Counted from the first letter of the stretch, positions 45,714-54,010 are shown. The stretch is DNA of 64,000 bases from JBBDYG01 sp040901765 (GCA_040901765.1 JBBDYG010000094.1:1-64000), one strand, 5' to 3'. Program-made: numbers and translations. Notes: generated by a model from the sequence alone, not told the origin.

Positions 45714-46398
45714 TTGCCGCGTTCCCCTCAATCACGCGCCGCCAACGCCCCGGCACGCCAGCCCAGGTTTCCAGGTACGTCTCCTCGAGCGGCACGTTGA
45801 TGTAGTGCCCGCGCGTCAAGAACAGCGGCATTGCCGCCAAATCGGCAGCGACCTGTAACGGCTCGACATAGGCTCGCAAGGGATGACCCGCCGCATAAGA
45901 AACGAGCGTCAATGGCTGTTCGCGCGGAGCTTCGTAACTGCCTGCCAGCAGCCGATGCCAAATATATCCATGAATGCCGTGCGGATCGTTCGCCTTCGGT
46001 GGAAACGGATCGATGATCAGCACGTGAATCCCGTCGTGCAGAGCGGCAATCACTTTATCGGCAAACTGTTCTAGGGTCTGCTGAGTATGCTTGTTCGCCG
46101 GCGATACTATCTCAATCAACGCCACGACACGATCGCCCGTCGCATGGTGAATCACCACCGTCCGCTGCTTCGACAAATAATACTCCAAGTCGTCGAGGGC
46201 TTCCTGCGAAATCTGCACCTCGTTCGCGGAAGGGGTAAGCATGTCCGACACAATTTCATCGGTTCGCAACTCCCCGAGCGCGTAGAAAGTCGACGGAAGC
46301 AGCCCCGCGTTGAGCCGCTCCTGCAAATGGGTAATCCATGAATTATGGAAATCATGAAATATACCCGCGTCGACGCGCGTCCAATCGTGCATGGGCAT
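45682..46398 (-). CDS. DUF4058 family protein
   Basis: A 238-residue protein. ATG 46398 (MPMHDWTRVDAGIFHDFHNSW) is the conserved family start; the frame runs further upstream without conservation. EIVSPANKHTQQTLEQF and VLIIDPFPPKANDPHGIHGYIW are typical, as is the TLVSYAAG and YVEPLQVAADLAAMPLFL region. The EIVSP motif and core pattern suggest a PD-(D/E)xK-like fold, but no activity is established. The C-terminal residues GSGDPRTT are encoded by the family I repeat, so the original end has been replaced or extended. Confidence 0.75.
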   Translation of the reverse strand: MPMHDWTRVDAGIFHDFHNSWITHLQERLNAGLLPSTFYALGELRTDEIVSDMLTPSANEVQISQEALDDLEYYLSKQRTVVIHHATGDRVVALIEIVSPANKHTQQTLEQFADKVIAALHDGIHVLIIDPFPPKANDPHGIHGYIWHRLLAGSYEAPREQPLTLVSYAAGHPLRAYVEPLQVAADLAAMPLFLTRGHYINVPLEETYLETWAGVPGRWRRVIEGNAASAGSGDPRTT

Positions 46399-46461
46399 TG
46401 CTAACCACTTTACACTTTGCCGATTCGCCGAATAACCTGCTTCCATTGTGTCGTTCAGCAT

Positions 46462-46498
46462 AAAAAAAAGCCACCCGCGCCCCAAAAGCGCGGGTGGC
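46462..46498 (-). terminator. Rho-independent terminator of the receiver-like gene
   Basis: Read on the minus strand, GCCACCCGCGC, loop TTTTGGG, GCGCGGGTGGC, then a run of eight T. It lies 24 bp after the stop of the gene at 46523-46897. Confidence 0.92.
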
Positions 46499-46522
46499 CC
46501 GAAGTAAATCCAGCAAGCTCGC

Positions 46523-46897
46523 TCAGCCGGCGAGGGTCGGCACGTACTGCGCGACCGTCTTCTTCAACTGCTCGGTCGTAAACGGCATCGTGATGAAATT
46601 CGTGGCGCTCGGACAATTCTGCTTCAGGTCGGTCATCGTCTGCGACTGGGGAATCGTCGCAATGATCGGCAGCGTCTGATTCTTCGTGCGGAGCGCCTTG
46701 AGCAGATCTCCTCCATTGCCAGTCTGAGCGTTCCACTCGGCAAAGACAACATTGAAGTTGCCCTTGTCCAGAAACTCGATGGCTTGGTCGCCATCGGTCG
46801 CTTCGACAACCTGGCTCACGCCAATCTCTTTCAGCGAACGGGTGATGTTCTTCCGTTCCTTGCTCGAACTGTTTGCGACCAGTGCTTTGTAGCTCAT
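46523..46897 (-). CDS. Receiver-like domain protein without catalytic residues
   Basis: A 124-residue stand-alone protein with the CheY-like (beta/alpha)5 layout, from ATG 46897 (MSYKALVANSSSKERKNITRSLKE). The acidic pair that binds Mg is replaced by Ala8-Asn9, the phospho-acceptor Asp by Glu54 (VVFAEWNAQTG), and the conserved Lys before Pro-Phe by Met104 (FITMPFT). Thr81 is kept near the switch position. Phosphorylation is therefore not expected, and Glu54 may mimic the phosphorylated state. A strong terminator follows. No histidine kinase is adjacent. Relatives of this kind can act as phosphorylation-independent adaptors. Confidence 0.8.
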   Translation of the reverse strand: MSYKALVANSSSKERKNITRSLKEIGVSQVVEATDGDQAIEFLDKGNFNVVFAEWNAQTGNGGDLLKALRTKNQTLPIIATIPQSQTMTDLKQNCPSATNFITMPFTTEQLKKTVAQYVPTLAG

Positions 46898-47345
46898 GTC
46901 TGACCCTTTCCTACGACGGACCCATGCCGCATTCGACAAAAAATGGTGGGCGGCGGCCGGCGGCACAGCGGCCAAAGTCCACGCACGAGTCTACGTCCGT
47001 GGCCAGTCGCCGCCGAAACGACGTCGGTATAAACCGAGGATGCCGATTGTGCGGGCGAACAAACCACTTGGCGCGGCTCGTATGTATCGCTTCCAACGAT
47101 CAGTCGAGTTGTGACGGTCACAACAACAAGTAACTCCCTTTTGCTCCCTCCCCTCGGCGGGGAGGGGGGTGAACCAGCTACAACGCTTCATCCCCCCTCC
47201 CTAACCCTCCCCGTCCAGGGGAGGGGACCGGATGCATTGTGCGCGGGTCTCTCGACCCCGCACTGCTCCCGACCGCAGCTCTCCCTCCCCTGCATCCCAT
47301 CCGCTATCTTAAACCTATCAACCCCTCATCCCCCCGAAACTCGGC
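46898..47345. other. Spacer with GC-rich palindrome and a family I repeat
   Basis: Positions 47143-47227 hold CTCCCTCCCCTCGGCGGGG...CCCTCCCCGTCCAGGGGAGGGG, an imperfect palindrome of the GAGGGG type. A family I hairpin follows at 47238-47262. Positions 46898-47142 presumably carry the promoter of the receiver-like gene; no gene is recognised. Confidence 0.55.
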
Positions 47346-47660
47346 ATGGAACACGCCCCCCAAACCTTCATCGACCGCTGGAGTAAATCCGCCGGGGCCG
47401 AACGCGCCAACTACCAACTCTTCCTCGCGGAACTGTGCGACGTGCTCGCCGTCCCGCGGCCCGAGCCGACCGTCGAGGACGACGCCCACAACGCCTACGT
47501 CTTCGAGCGTGGCGTCCGCTTCGACAACCGCGACGGCACCTACTCGATCAAGCGGATCGACCTCTACAAACGAGCCTGCTTCATCTGCGAAACGAAGCAA
47601 GGCGTCGAAAAGGAAGACGAAGAGCTAATCCTTTCGACGAAGCAAGCCGAGCGACTTAGA
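47346..47660 (+). pseudogene. 5' fragment of MmeI-like (type IIL) DNA methyltransferase gene
   Basis: ATG 47346 opens MEHAPQTFIDRWSKSAGAERANYQLFLAELCDVLAVPRPEP, then NAYVFERGVRFDNRDGTYSIKRIDLYKRACFICETKQG, the N-terminal (nuclease-like) segment of large single-chain N6-adenine methyltransferases. Resemblance ends after LSTKQAERLR at about 47655. The reading frame continues as unrelated residues to 47735, antisense to the cassette gene at 47662-48309. The matching 3' end of the gene is at 49566-50213, so about 800 or more central codons, including the SAM-binding and NPPY motifs, are missing. The fragment should not make an active enzyme. Confidence 0.8.
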
Positions 47661-47661
47661 G

Positions 47662-48309
47662 TCACTTTTGCCAAGAATAGAGATCGACTGACTCTGGAGA
47701 AGCTTCGGCGTAGGCCTCGGCTTCCTCCTTGTTAAGAGGATACCACTCGTTGTAGGGATAGCGACGGAAGAACTGAGCCAAGTTCTCGCGGAAGTGCTCA
47801 TAGGCGACTTGATTCAGTCGGCCAAGTCGATGATGAAGCAAACCCATCAAATCGTTACGCGGAACACGGATAATAACTCGTAGATCTACGGCCATGCGTT
47901 CATTGAAGCCAAATGAGCTGTCGGCCGGCAAGTAAAAGTAACGAAGATTCTCTCGCATGTGAGAGGTGAGCAAACTTTGCCATTTCTTTGGCGTTTGTGG
48001 CGCAGCATTACGAATTCCCCGCACATCCAAGAACTGGTCGACCTGCGCGAGGCAAATGTGCCTTCCGCGGGCAGCGTCGCAGTCTTGCGTAAGAACCATT
48101 GCATAGACCGGCTGTATTGCTATCAACGCCGTTATTGGCCTTGATTCTCCTGCAGCCACAAGATCGTCCCACGTAGTAATTCCAGGCTCATCTCCGTCCA
48201 TAATAGGGATTTGTGATAGCGATAGCTCTGCAAACGGAATATTTCGAAAAATATCGCCCTGCCGAAGTGCGGATTCGCTTTCCAGAAATTCGTAGATCAT
48301 CGGCTTCAA
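47662..48309 (-). CDS. Cassette gene 3, unknown protein with TQDCD motif
   Basis: A 215-residue protein of unknown family. MKPMIYEFLESESALRQGDIFRNIPF at the start and VYAMVLTQDCDAARGRHICLAQV in the middle are the most distinctive parts. Proteins with a (S/T)Q-x-CD segment of this type exist as uncharacterised accessory genes. The second half is rich in Arg/Tyr/Phe (MRENLRYFYLPADSSFGFNERMAVDLRVIIRVP; FRRYPYNEWYPL). No signal or membrane span. Its ATG overlaps the preceding gene's stop by 4 bp. It is the last gene of a three-gene unit inside a broken methyltransferase gene. Function unknown; a role in phage defence is only suggested by location. Confidence 0.7.
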   Translation of the reverse strand: MKPMIYEFLESESALRQGDIFRNIPFAELSLSQIPIMDGDEPGITTWDDLVAAGESRPITALIAIQPVYAMVLTQDCDAARGRHICLAQVDQFLDVRGIRNAAPQTPKKWQSLLTSHMRENLRYFYLPADSSFGFNERMAVDLRVIIRVPRNDLMGLLHHRLGRLNQVAYEHFRENLAQFFRRYPYNEWYPLNKEEAEAYAEASPESVDLYSWQK

Positions 48310-48692
48310 TCGTTCCGCTCATTCCAAAAACGAAAAACAAAGCTCGCCTCACTCATTCGTTCCTCCTGAAGATCGACGTTTGCTTGACGTAGCACCTCTA
48401 ACGCAATCCTGCGCGCTTCGGAAATCGAGACGCGCCGAGCCGTGCGACGGCGGAACGGAGTCATCAAAGAACTAGTGATGTATCGCCGTGAAGTAGTCGG
48501 CTCTACTTCGTACGTAATTCCGCAAGTTATAGAAGTCAAAGCTAGCAAGATTGGCAATACGGTTGCAGCCGCCGCGCGTTCGAGCGAGCTGTAATACTGA
48601 TCGATCAATCTCAAAGCGGGGGATGTAGTCGCGTTCCGGACAGACCGATATTCAGGAATCTGAACGGAAGAAGACGTAACTTTAGAGTTCAT
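48306..48692 (-). CDS. Cassette gene 2, small protein with one hydrophobic segment
   Basis: A 128-residue protein. RAAAATVLPILLALTSITCG near residues 38-57 is a moderately hydrophobic segment that could be a membrane helix. The rest is Arg/Ser-rich (FRRRTARRVSISEARRIALEVLRQANVDLQEER). No family is recognised. It overlaps the upstream TIGR04255 gene by 11 bp and the downstream gene by 4 bp, which shows tight translational coupling within the cassette. The base composition here is visibly more AT-rich than in the flanking genes. Confidence 0.65.
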   Translation of the reverse strand: MNSKVTSSSVQIPEYRSVRNATTSPALRLIDQYYSSLERAAAATVLPILLALTSITCGITYEVEPTTSRRYITSSLMTPFRRRTARRVSISEARRIALEVLRQANVDLQEERMSEASFVFRFWNERND

Positions 48693-49491
48693 TGCGGTTC
48701 TCGAAATTGCTAAGTAAGTCGCCGCGTATCAGTGCGAAGAACCACTTGTCTACGACCTCGTGCGCCTCCTTTGTCCATTTGCCAATCGCATCCACGCTTT
48801 GCGGCGCTCTTTCGGGGCTCGTCTGCACCGTTATCTCAAAAATCAAAGCGCGTTTGCCATTTGATTCGCCTACCGCGAAGTTGGCACCCGCCAAACAGTC
48901 TGGACTCTCCAGTTGATAAGTAAGATTAAGATTCAAGCCGTGCGGGGAATCAGCGTGCGAGTCACTATCAAATAAAAGTCGCTCGAGATCAATCGAAATA
49001 TGCAGCTTGTCCCGAAGAAACTGGAGGAGAGGCGTCTTGGGAAGATCCCATGGGTCACAAATGACATTTATATACCGAAGAACTACCTGGGTCGGTCGAA
49101 GCTTGGCGATTTTTTCTGGATACGCATCAAACAGAGCCTTGACCGCGTCGCGAACCAACGGTTCAAAACTATCCCAACTATATTCGACCGTCTCATTGAC
49201 TGTTAAAATTCCTGGGCCGATTTGTGTAACAGGCCAACCGTCCTCGCTCGCGCGAAACTGTTGGCGAACAGTATGACCGGTCATTGCCTCGGGAACACCA
49301 GCCGCTGGCAACGCCTTTGCGTACGGATACCGCTCTCGTACACGGTCATAATATCGACCTTGGAACAGTTGAAATCCCGGATCATCCGTAAGCGGCCCTT
49401 GATTGCGTAAGGCCCAACGGACCTCGAACACCGCCTCTACTAATGGCTTATTAGCCAAGTCACGCGGTTGCGGAATAGCAGGAGTAGACAT
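48682..49491 (-). CDS. Cassette gene 1, TIGR04255 family protein
   Basis: A 269-residue protein from ATG 49491 (MSTPAIPQPRDLANKPLVEAVFEVRW); the frame extends to 49569 but the upstream residues lack family resemblance. N-KPLVEAVFEVRW, the central QIGPGILTVNETVEYSWDSFEPLV and LRYINVI are the hallmark segments of TIGR04255, a sporadically distributed family with no established function. It is the promoter-proximal gene of the three-gene cassette. Its 5' side lies about 75 bp from where methyltransferase coding sequence resumes. The sporadic distribution and the position inside an RM-type gene point to horizontal transfer; an antiphage role is a hypothesis. Confidence 0.8.
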   Translation of the reverse strand: MSTPAIPQPRDLANKPLVEAVFEVRWALRNQGPLTDDPGFQLFQGRYYDRVRERYPYAKALPAAGVPEAMTGHTVRQQFRASEDGWPVTQIGPGILTVNETVEYSWDSFEPLVRDAVKALFDAYPEKIAKLRPTQVVLRYINVICDPWDLPKTPLLQFLRDKLHISIDLERLLFDSDSHADSPHGLNLNLTYQLESPDCLAGANFAVGESNGKRALIFEITVQTSPERAPQSVDAIGKWTKEAHEVVDKWFFALIRGDLLSNFENRNEL

Positions 49492-49565
49492 ATCTCTCAA
49501 GCTAGCATATTTTATTCTCAGTGTCACCCGCCATTCTTCACTTGTTGGCCGAGCCAGGAAACTGA

Positions 49566-50213
49566 CCAACCCTTTGCGGCACCGATTCTCAAAAAACGCG
49601 AATCCGCGAGTTAGGCGAGCAGCTCGACGCGCATCGGAAGCGGCAGCAGGAGTTGCATCCGAAACTGACGATGACCGGCATGTACAACGTACTCGAAAAA
49701 CTCCGCGCGGGGGAGACGCTCACCAAGAAGGACCAGGAGATTCACGAGCAGGGCCTCGTCTCGGTCCTCAAGCAGATTCACGACGAACTTGACGCTGCCG
49801 TCGCCGACGCCTACGGCTGGCCCGTCGATCTCACGGACGAACAAATCTTGGAGCGGCTCGTCGCGCTGAACCTCGAACGAGCCGACGAAGAACGCCGCGG
49901 CATCATCCGCTGGCTGCGCCCCGAGTTTCAAAACCCCGAAGGCGTGACGCAAAAAACCATCGTCGCCGAAACCGACGAAACGCCAATTGCCAAACCCGCG
50001 AAGCTGAAAAAACTCGCCTGGCCCAAGAGCCTCGCCGAGCAAGCCGCCGCCGTGCAGTCGGCCTTGGTCGCCCACTCCGCCCCCGCCAACGAATCAGACC
50101 TCGCCAAACGTTTCACCCGCGCAAATAAGGATCGCATCGCCGAGCTACTCGAAACGCTCGCCTCGCTCGGCAAAGCCCGCGAACTAAAAGATGGCCGCTA
50201 TGTGGCGGTGTAA
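49566..50213 (+). pseudogene. 3' fragment of MmeI-like DNA methyltransferase gene
   Basis: After an in-frame stop at 49563, the frame reads ...TRIRELGEQLDAHRKRQQ, then LHPKLTMTGMYNVLEKLR, then KDQEIHEQGLVSVLKQIHDELDAAVADAYGWP and LERLVALNLERADEERRGIIRWLRPEFQNP. This is the helical spacer and C-terminal segment of the same methyltransferase family as the fragment at 47346-47660. The natural C-terminus (helix-turn-helix-like SLAEQAAAVQSAL...DLAKRFTRANKDRIAELLETLASLGKARE) and stop are kept. An internal start at 49653 could in principle still express the tail alone. Confidence 0.8.
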
Positions 50214-50257
50214 CTCCCCCTCCGCGAAAACGAGCAATGCATCGCATTGCTTATCCC

Positions 50258-50475
50258 AGAGGGATAACAGCCATTAGCCGGTGGTCGCGCAGCGCACCAC
50301 CGGAACGCGAATCGAACCCACTCACGACCCCGGCAGGGGTCGCAGCAATTCGATGTGCTTTTCATCCGCTGACACACCCTCCGGGGTGCTAGTTACCAAT
50401 TCACGACTAACCGGCGGTGGCGCTAGCGCTTACCGCCGGCTAATCGCTGCCAAGCCTCCGGCTTGGACCTCCGAA
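50258..50475. repeat. Palindromic intergenic element, family D copy 2
   Basis: The outer arms CAGCCATTAGCCGGTGGT (about 50271-50288) and ACCGCCGGCTAATCGCTGCC (near 50440) are imperfect inverted copies. Inside are hairpins such as CGACCCCGGCAGGGGTCG and CACCCTCCGGGGTG. The arms and inner hairpins match the element at 1290-1560. Confidence 0.7.
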
Positions 50476-51116
50476 CTTTCTTGTGGTGGATTCTAAACTC
50501 AAACGCAACACTTTGGATCGGCATTTCTAGGGTCATTTTTCGCGTGCTAGCAAGTTGGACTTATGATTACCGATCATTCGCGCCGCGCGCCTCGAAAACG
50601 CCCAAAAACAAAGCCGTGAAAATGTTGCATTTGAGTTTGGAATCCACCGTAGAAAAAGTGCCACCCTCCCGCTACACTACTATACATGCGTATCAATTCG
50701 GAAACTATGAGCGCTGAGTGATGAGCGATGAGCGATAAATATTTATCGCTCATCACTCATCGCTTCCTTTTAGGGTGCGTCCGTTTTCCGTCGAGCCCAC
50801 CCCCTCACTCGGGCATGGCGATGGGAGATGGTACGCCCCCACCCGAACTCTCCCCCTCAGGGGGAGGGAACAAGAGGCGTAGCGCGCTCAACGCGGGGTT
50901 TTGTCCGCTCCGCGGTGTTTCGCGTTTTTTAGGACAAAACTATCGCTACCAGAGAGTCAACAACGCCCCAATCGTCGAAGTTTTCGCGATCCGCGGCGTC
51001 AAAAGCGACGTGGTTCTGTCCATTGTGTCCAAAAATTTCTTTGACAAAATACCTTGTTAACCCTGCTCGCTTGCCCCTCCCCCGCGGACGGGGAAGGGGG
51101 AAATTATTGTCCCCTC
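50476..51116. other. Convergent spacer with three small palindromes
   Basis: Between the methyltransferase remnant and xerC: a palindrome at 50714-50765 (GAGCGATAAAT / ATTTATCGCTC with flanking GATGAGTGATG-type words), a GC-rich CCCCC/GGGGG element at 50796-50870, and a 9-bp inverted repeat GTTTTGTCC / GGACAAAAC at 50898-50906 and 50932-50940. No gene is recognised. Confidence 0.55.
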
Positions 51117-51175
51117 TGTCCCCCAATCCCCAATCCCCAATCCCCAATCCCCAGTCCCCAGTCCCCAGTCCCCTT
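51117..51175. repeat. Heptanucleotide tandem repeat CCCCAAT/CCCCAGT
   Basis: Four units of CCCCAAT followed by three to four of CCCCAGT end 6 bp before the xerC stop. The words are the same type as the GACCCCT/GGGGTCA words of family B palindromes. Slippage-prone. Confidence 0.85.
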
Positions 51176-51180
51176 CCTAT

Positions 51181-52080
51181 TCACCGCGCCCGCGGATGTG
51201 CCTTCTCATACGCTGCGCGAAGATTGGCGGCACTGACATGCGTATAAATCTGCGTCGTAACCAGGCTCTTGTGACCCAGCAGCTCCTGCACGCTGCGGAT
51301 GTCGGCGCCGCGGTCGAGCAGATGGGTCGCAAAACTGTGCCGCAGGGTGTGGGGCGTGGTGCGTTGGTCGAGGCCGACTTCGCGGATGTATTTTTCCAGA
51401 AGCCGGCCCACGCTCCGCGTTGTGAGCCGATTGCCGAACTTGTTGACAAACAGCGGCGCCTCGCGGCCCTTGGGCGATTTCGCCGAGAGCTTGCGTGTGC
51501 CGAGCCACGTCCGGAGTGCGCGATCGGCGTGCGAACCGATCGGGGCCAGCCGTTCCTTGCGGCCCTTGCCACGGATGCGGGCGATGCCCGACTGCAAATC
51601 GAGATCGCCGTCGTTCATGCCGACCAACTCGCTGACCCGCAGCCCGGCCGAGTAGAGTGTTTCGAGAATCGCCCGATCCCGCAGCCCTTGCGGATCGTCG
51701 CTCGTGGGAGCAACGAGCAGTTTGCCAACCTCGTCGCTCGACAGGAAATGGGGCAGCTTATGTGATTTTCTGGGGTTGCGAAGCGCCGTCGCCGGGTTCG
51801 AGTCGGCCCAGCCGTCGCGTTGGCCGAAGCGAAAGAAGCTCCGCACCGACGCCAGGCGGCGCGATATGGACGCTTTGGCATAACCCGCTTCGTGAAGTGC
51901 CGACAGATAGCCGCGCAGCTCGACGGTCGTGAGCGACTCCGGCGCGGGCGTGCGACCCTCTTCGTCGGCCAGATAATCGGCCAACGACTCGAGATCCTCG
52001 CGATACCCCTTGATCGTATGCTCCGACGCCCCCCGCTCGACGCGCATGTGCTGCAAGAACTGGGCAATCTGGCGTTGCAT
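51181..52080 (-). CDS. xerC: XerC/XerD-type tyrosine recombinase
   Basis: A 299-residue site-specific recombinase, the size of XerC/XerD, which resolve chromosome dimers at dif. ATG 52080 (MQRQIAQFLQHMRVERGASEHTIKGYREDLE) fits the SAM-like N-domain; upstream frame runs into a poly-G tract and Ns and is disregarded. Catalytic residues are present: Arg in LYSAGLRVSEL, Lys in GKGRKERL, His and Arg in HTLRHSFATHLLDRG, His in LGHKSLVTT and the Tyr nucleophile in QIYTHV. With no phage or integron genes nearby, a housekeeping role is likely. I cannot distinguish XerC from XerD with certainty. Confidence 0.9.
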   Translation of the reverse strand: MQRQIAQFLQHMRVERGASEHTIKGYREDLESLADYLADEEGRTPAPESLTTVELRGYLSALHEAGYAKASISRRLASVRSFFRFGQRDGWADSNPATALRNPRKSHKLPHFLSSDEVGKLLVAPTSDDPQGLRDRAILETLYSAGLRVSELVGMNDGDLDLQSGIARIRGKGRKERLAPIGSHADRALRTWLGTRKLSAKSPKGREAPLFVNKFGNRLTTRSVGRLLEKYIREVGLDQRTTPHTLRHSFATHLLDRGADIRSVQELLGHKSLVTTQIYTHVSAANLRAAYEKAHPRAR

Positions 52081-52097
52081 CGGAGAGGTCACCAATC

Positions 52098-52124
52098 GGG
52101 GGGGGGGGGGGGGGNNNNNNNNNN
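52098..52124. other. Poly-G tract (17 G) followed by 10-N assembly gap
   Basis: Positions 52098-52114 are all G and 52115-52124 are N. The sequence next to the xerC start is therefore uncertain in length; open frames that cross it (translated with X) should not be trusted. Confidence 0.95.
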
Positions 52125-52207
52125 TGAGTCCTCGAAGGGCGTGGTCCGCCGTTCCACCCCACGCCCTTCGCAAGGCCTCAGGGCGTGCCACCCGCCACTA
52201 CTGCCCG

Positions 52208-52465
52208 CTAGGCATCGTCGATGTCCGACACCTGCGGTGCGCTGCTGAGTCGGTTCGATCGGTGGCGACGTGCTTCGGTGCGAATTTTCTTCGCCAGCAC
52301 CGCGGCGTCGTACCAAGAGAAGCTCAGTTCGGGATTCGACGCGTAGCGACCAAGCGTGCGGAGCGCTTCGGACTGTTGCGAGTCCTCATACAGAAAGATG
52401 TAGCGCTCGTTGCCTTTCACCAAGGCCAGGACATTGATGTCGTCGGACACGGGGAATGCCTCCAT
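52208..52465 (-). CDS. Small conserved-looking hypothetical protein
   Basis: An 85-residue protein: MEAFPVSDDINVLALVKGNERYIFLYEDSQQSEALRTLGRYASNPELSFSWYDAAVLAKKIRTEARR. The compact alpha/beta pattern and the RYIFLYED / ASNPELSFSWYDAA segments give the look of a conserved planctomycete gene, but I know no function. It is on the xerC strand, upstream of it across the assembly gap, so cotranscription is possible but cannot be shown. The tail after residue 70 is low in conservation-like features. Confidence 0.65.
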   Translation of the reverse strand: MEAFPVSDDINVLALVKGNERYIFLYEDSQQSEALRTLGRYASNPELSFSWYDAAVLAKKIRTEARRHRSNRLSSAPQVSDIDDA

Positions 52466-52615
52466 GCGGCAGCGGGGGGGACGGGCTATCGCTTCGGGCG
52501 ATGTGGGGGGACTCTCGAAGCGGTGTTGGTACTGCCCTTCCCGATTTCTCGCTCGTCGAATTCGCTTGGCCCCTGGGCGACTTTCGCGGCGGATCGGGAC
52601 AGGCCGGTACTTGCG

Positions 52616-53758
52616 TTATCGGCTATCCGACCAGCGCTTAACTACTCGCGTTTCACCACCGCCGCCACGCGCGGTGAGCATCTCCGCGATATGCAAGTGA
52701 CAGCAAAAGCGAATGAAGTCTTCACTACGCTCGAGGTAAGTCTTCCACCCACCAAACCGCGTTTCGTCGCGAAACGATACGTAACTCGAAAGCGCAGCCG
52801 TAAAGTCGGAGTCGTTGCCTTGATAAATCCGCGTATGCGTCATGACCGGACCATGTTGAGTAACACACGGCGGCCTCGCGGGGCTTGGGCCTGGCGGCAT
52901 GAAGCCGCGCGCATCGGGCCATTCGGGCGGCAGTGCCATCGGCGGTGGCATCGGTCCTGTTGCGCCGCTGGTGCCGAATGCACCGCTGGTATCGCTCGTG
53001 CAGGGCATCGATTGATGGCTCGTTTGCTCCACGCCCGTGCGCATTCTCAATTCGCTGCCGCCTTGATTGGCGTTTACATCGGCGGCTGGATCCATCGGCG
53101 TGTCGCTCGGCACGGGCAATGGCTCTGCTGGCACCTGCGGCGCAGCCTGAGGCGGCACGATGATGTTTGGACCTTGCAACGGCGATTCAACGGGGCAGTT
53201 GGGCGTCTGCGTCTCCATCTGCTCGCGCGCCAGTTCCATCTCCGCTTCGAACACGAGCGACTCCGGGATGTATTCCTCTTGCGGCGTGCCCCAAGGAAGA
53301 CCATAGCCCGCGGGAATGGAATGGAAACCCGGATTGGCCGCGTACCACTCGATCCGCAACCCGCAGCGCGGCGGGTAGTAGGGCGAGAAATCGGTCACCG
53401 AACCAATGATTACCGCCTCGACCCCGAGCAAGTTCGCAAGCCGGCGAGCTTCGCCCGGCGAGCTGAGATCGACCTGGTTGTCGATGATTGTCTCTTCGAC
53501 CACGCCGACCGGCACGATCTCGTACCCAGGCACCGCTTGCAGCTCGGCGAAATAGGCCATCGCGAACAGCCGGCCATCGACGGTCGGTTCGTCGCTTTGA
53601 TTGAAGAATGGAGCGATCGCCACCCGGCTAAGCTGCGGGAAAGGATTATGCACCACCGGCTGGTAAGAGACTTCGGGCAGGATGAACTGACATCCCGCCA
53701 GTGGCGCATGCATCGCGCCCGCAAGAAGCAGCAGCAATAGACGAGGGCCGTGCGGCAT
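52616..53758 (-). CDS. Exported lipoprotein, CsgG/GNA1162-like N-terminal domain with Pro-rich region
   Basis: A 380-residue protein with a lipoprotein signal (LLLLLLAGAMHAPLAGCQF; lipobox LAGC). Residues about 40-130 (PQLSRVAIAPFFNQSDEPTVDGRLFAMAYFAELQAVPGYEIVPVGVVEE...LANLLGVEAVIIGSVTDF) follow the alpha/beta pattern of CsgG- or GNA1162-like lipoproteins that assemble secretion pores or bind outer-membrane partners. Residues 195-300 are Pro/Gly/Ser-rich and probably disordered. The last 60 residues (TRIYQGNDSDFTAALSSYVSFRDETRFGGWKTYLERSEDFIRFCCHLHIAEML) form a separate helical segment. Exact role unknown. Confidence 0.75.
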   Translation of the reverse strand: MPHGPRLLLLLLAGAMHAPLAGCQFILPEVSYQPVVHNPFPQLSRVAIAPFFNQSDEPTVDGRLFAMAYFAELQAVPGYEIVPVGVVEETIIDNQVDLSSPGEARRLANLLGVEAVIIGSVTDFSPYYPPRCGLRIEWYAANPGFHSIPAGYGLPWGTPQEEYIPESLVFEAEMELAREQMETQTPNCPVESPLQGPNIIVPPQAAPQVPAEPLPVPSDTPMDPAADVNANQGGSELRMRTGVEQTSHQSMPCTSDTSGAFGTSGATGPMPPPMALPPEWPDARGFMPPGPSPARPPCVTQHGPVMTHTRIYQGNDSDFTAALSSYVSFRDETRFGGWKTYLERSEDFIRFCCHLHIAEMLTARGGGGETRVVKRWSDSR

Positions 53759-54010
53759 CGAACGATTCGCAATCGCTCAGCAGCCCCCCTGCTAGCAACG
53801 CCAGCGCACGGCGCAGCCGTGGCTCACAAGGGTTATCGGCAAAGTCGATGCGACCGCTAAAGTCGAAAATGCTATTTCACCGGTCGGACGGCCGAGCTTT
53901 GACGAACCTACGAAGTTCCTTCGAGACTTTCCGGTCGAAGCAGATAATTGACCGAGTGAACAACATTCGCTAGCATTGGAAGAACCCCCTCAACTAGAGA
54001 GTCGAACATA

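Noticed and set aside
52081..52191. N-terminal extension of the tyrosine recombinase across the gap
   Set aside because: It translates poly-G as poly-Pro and Ns as X; the normal XerC start is ATG 52080.
52010..53740. Plus-strand frame of 576 codons crossing the assembly gap
   Set aside because: Contains translated Ns and a poly-G tract and is antisense to the lipoprotein gene.
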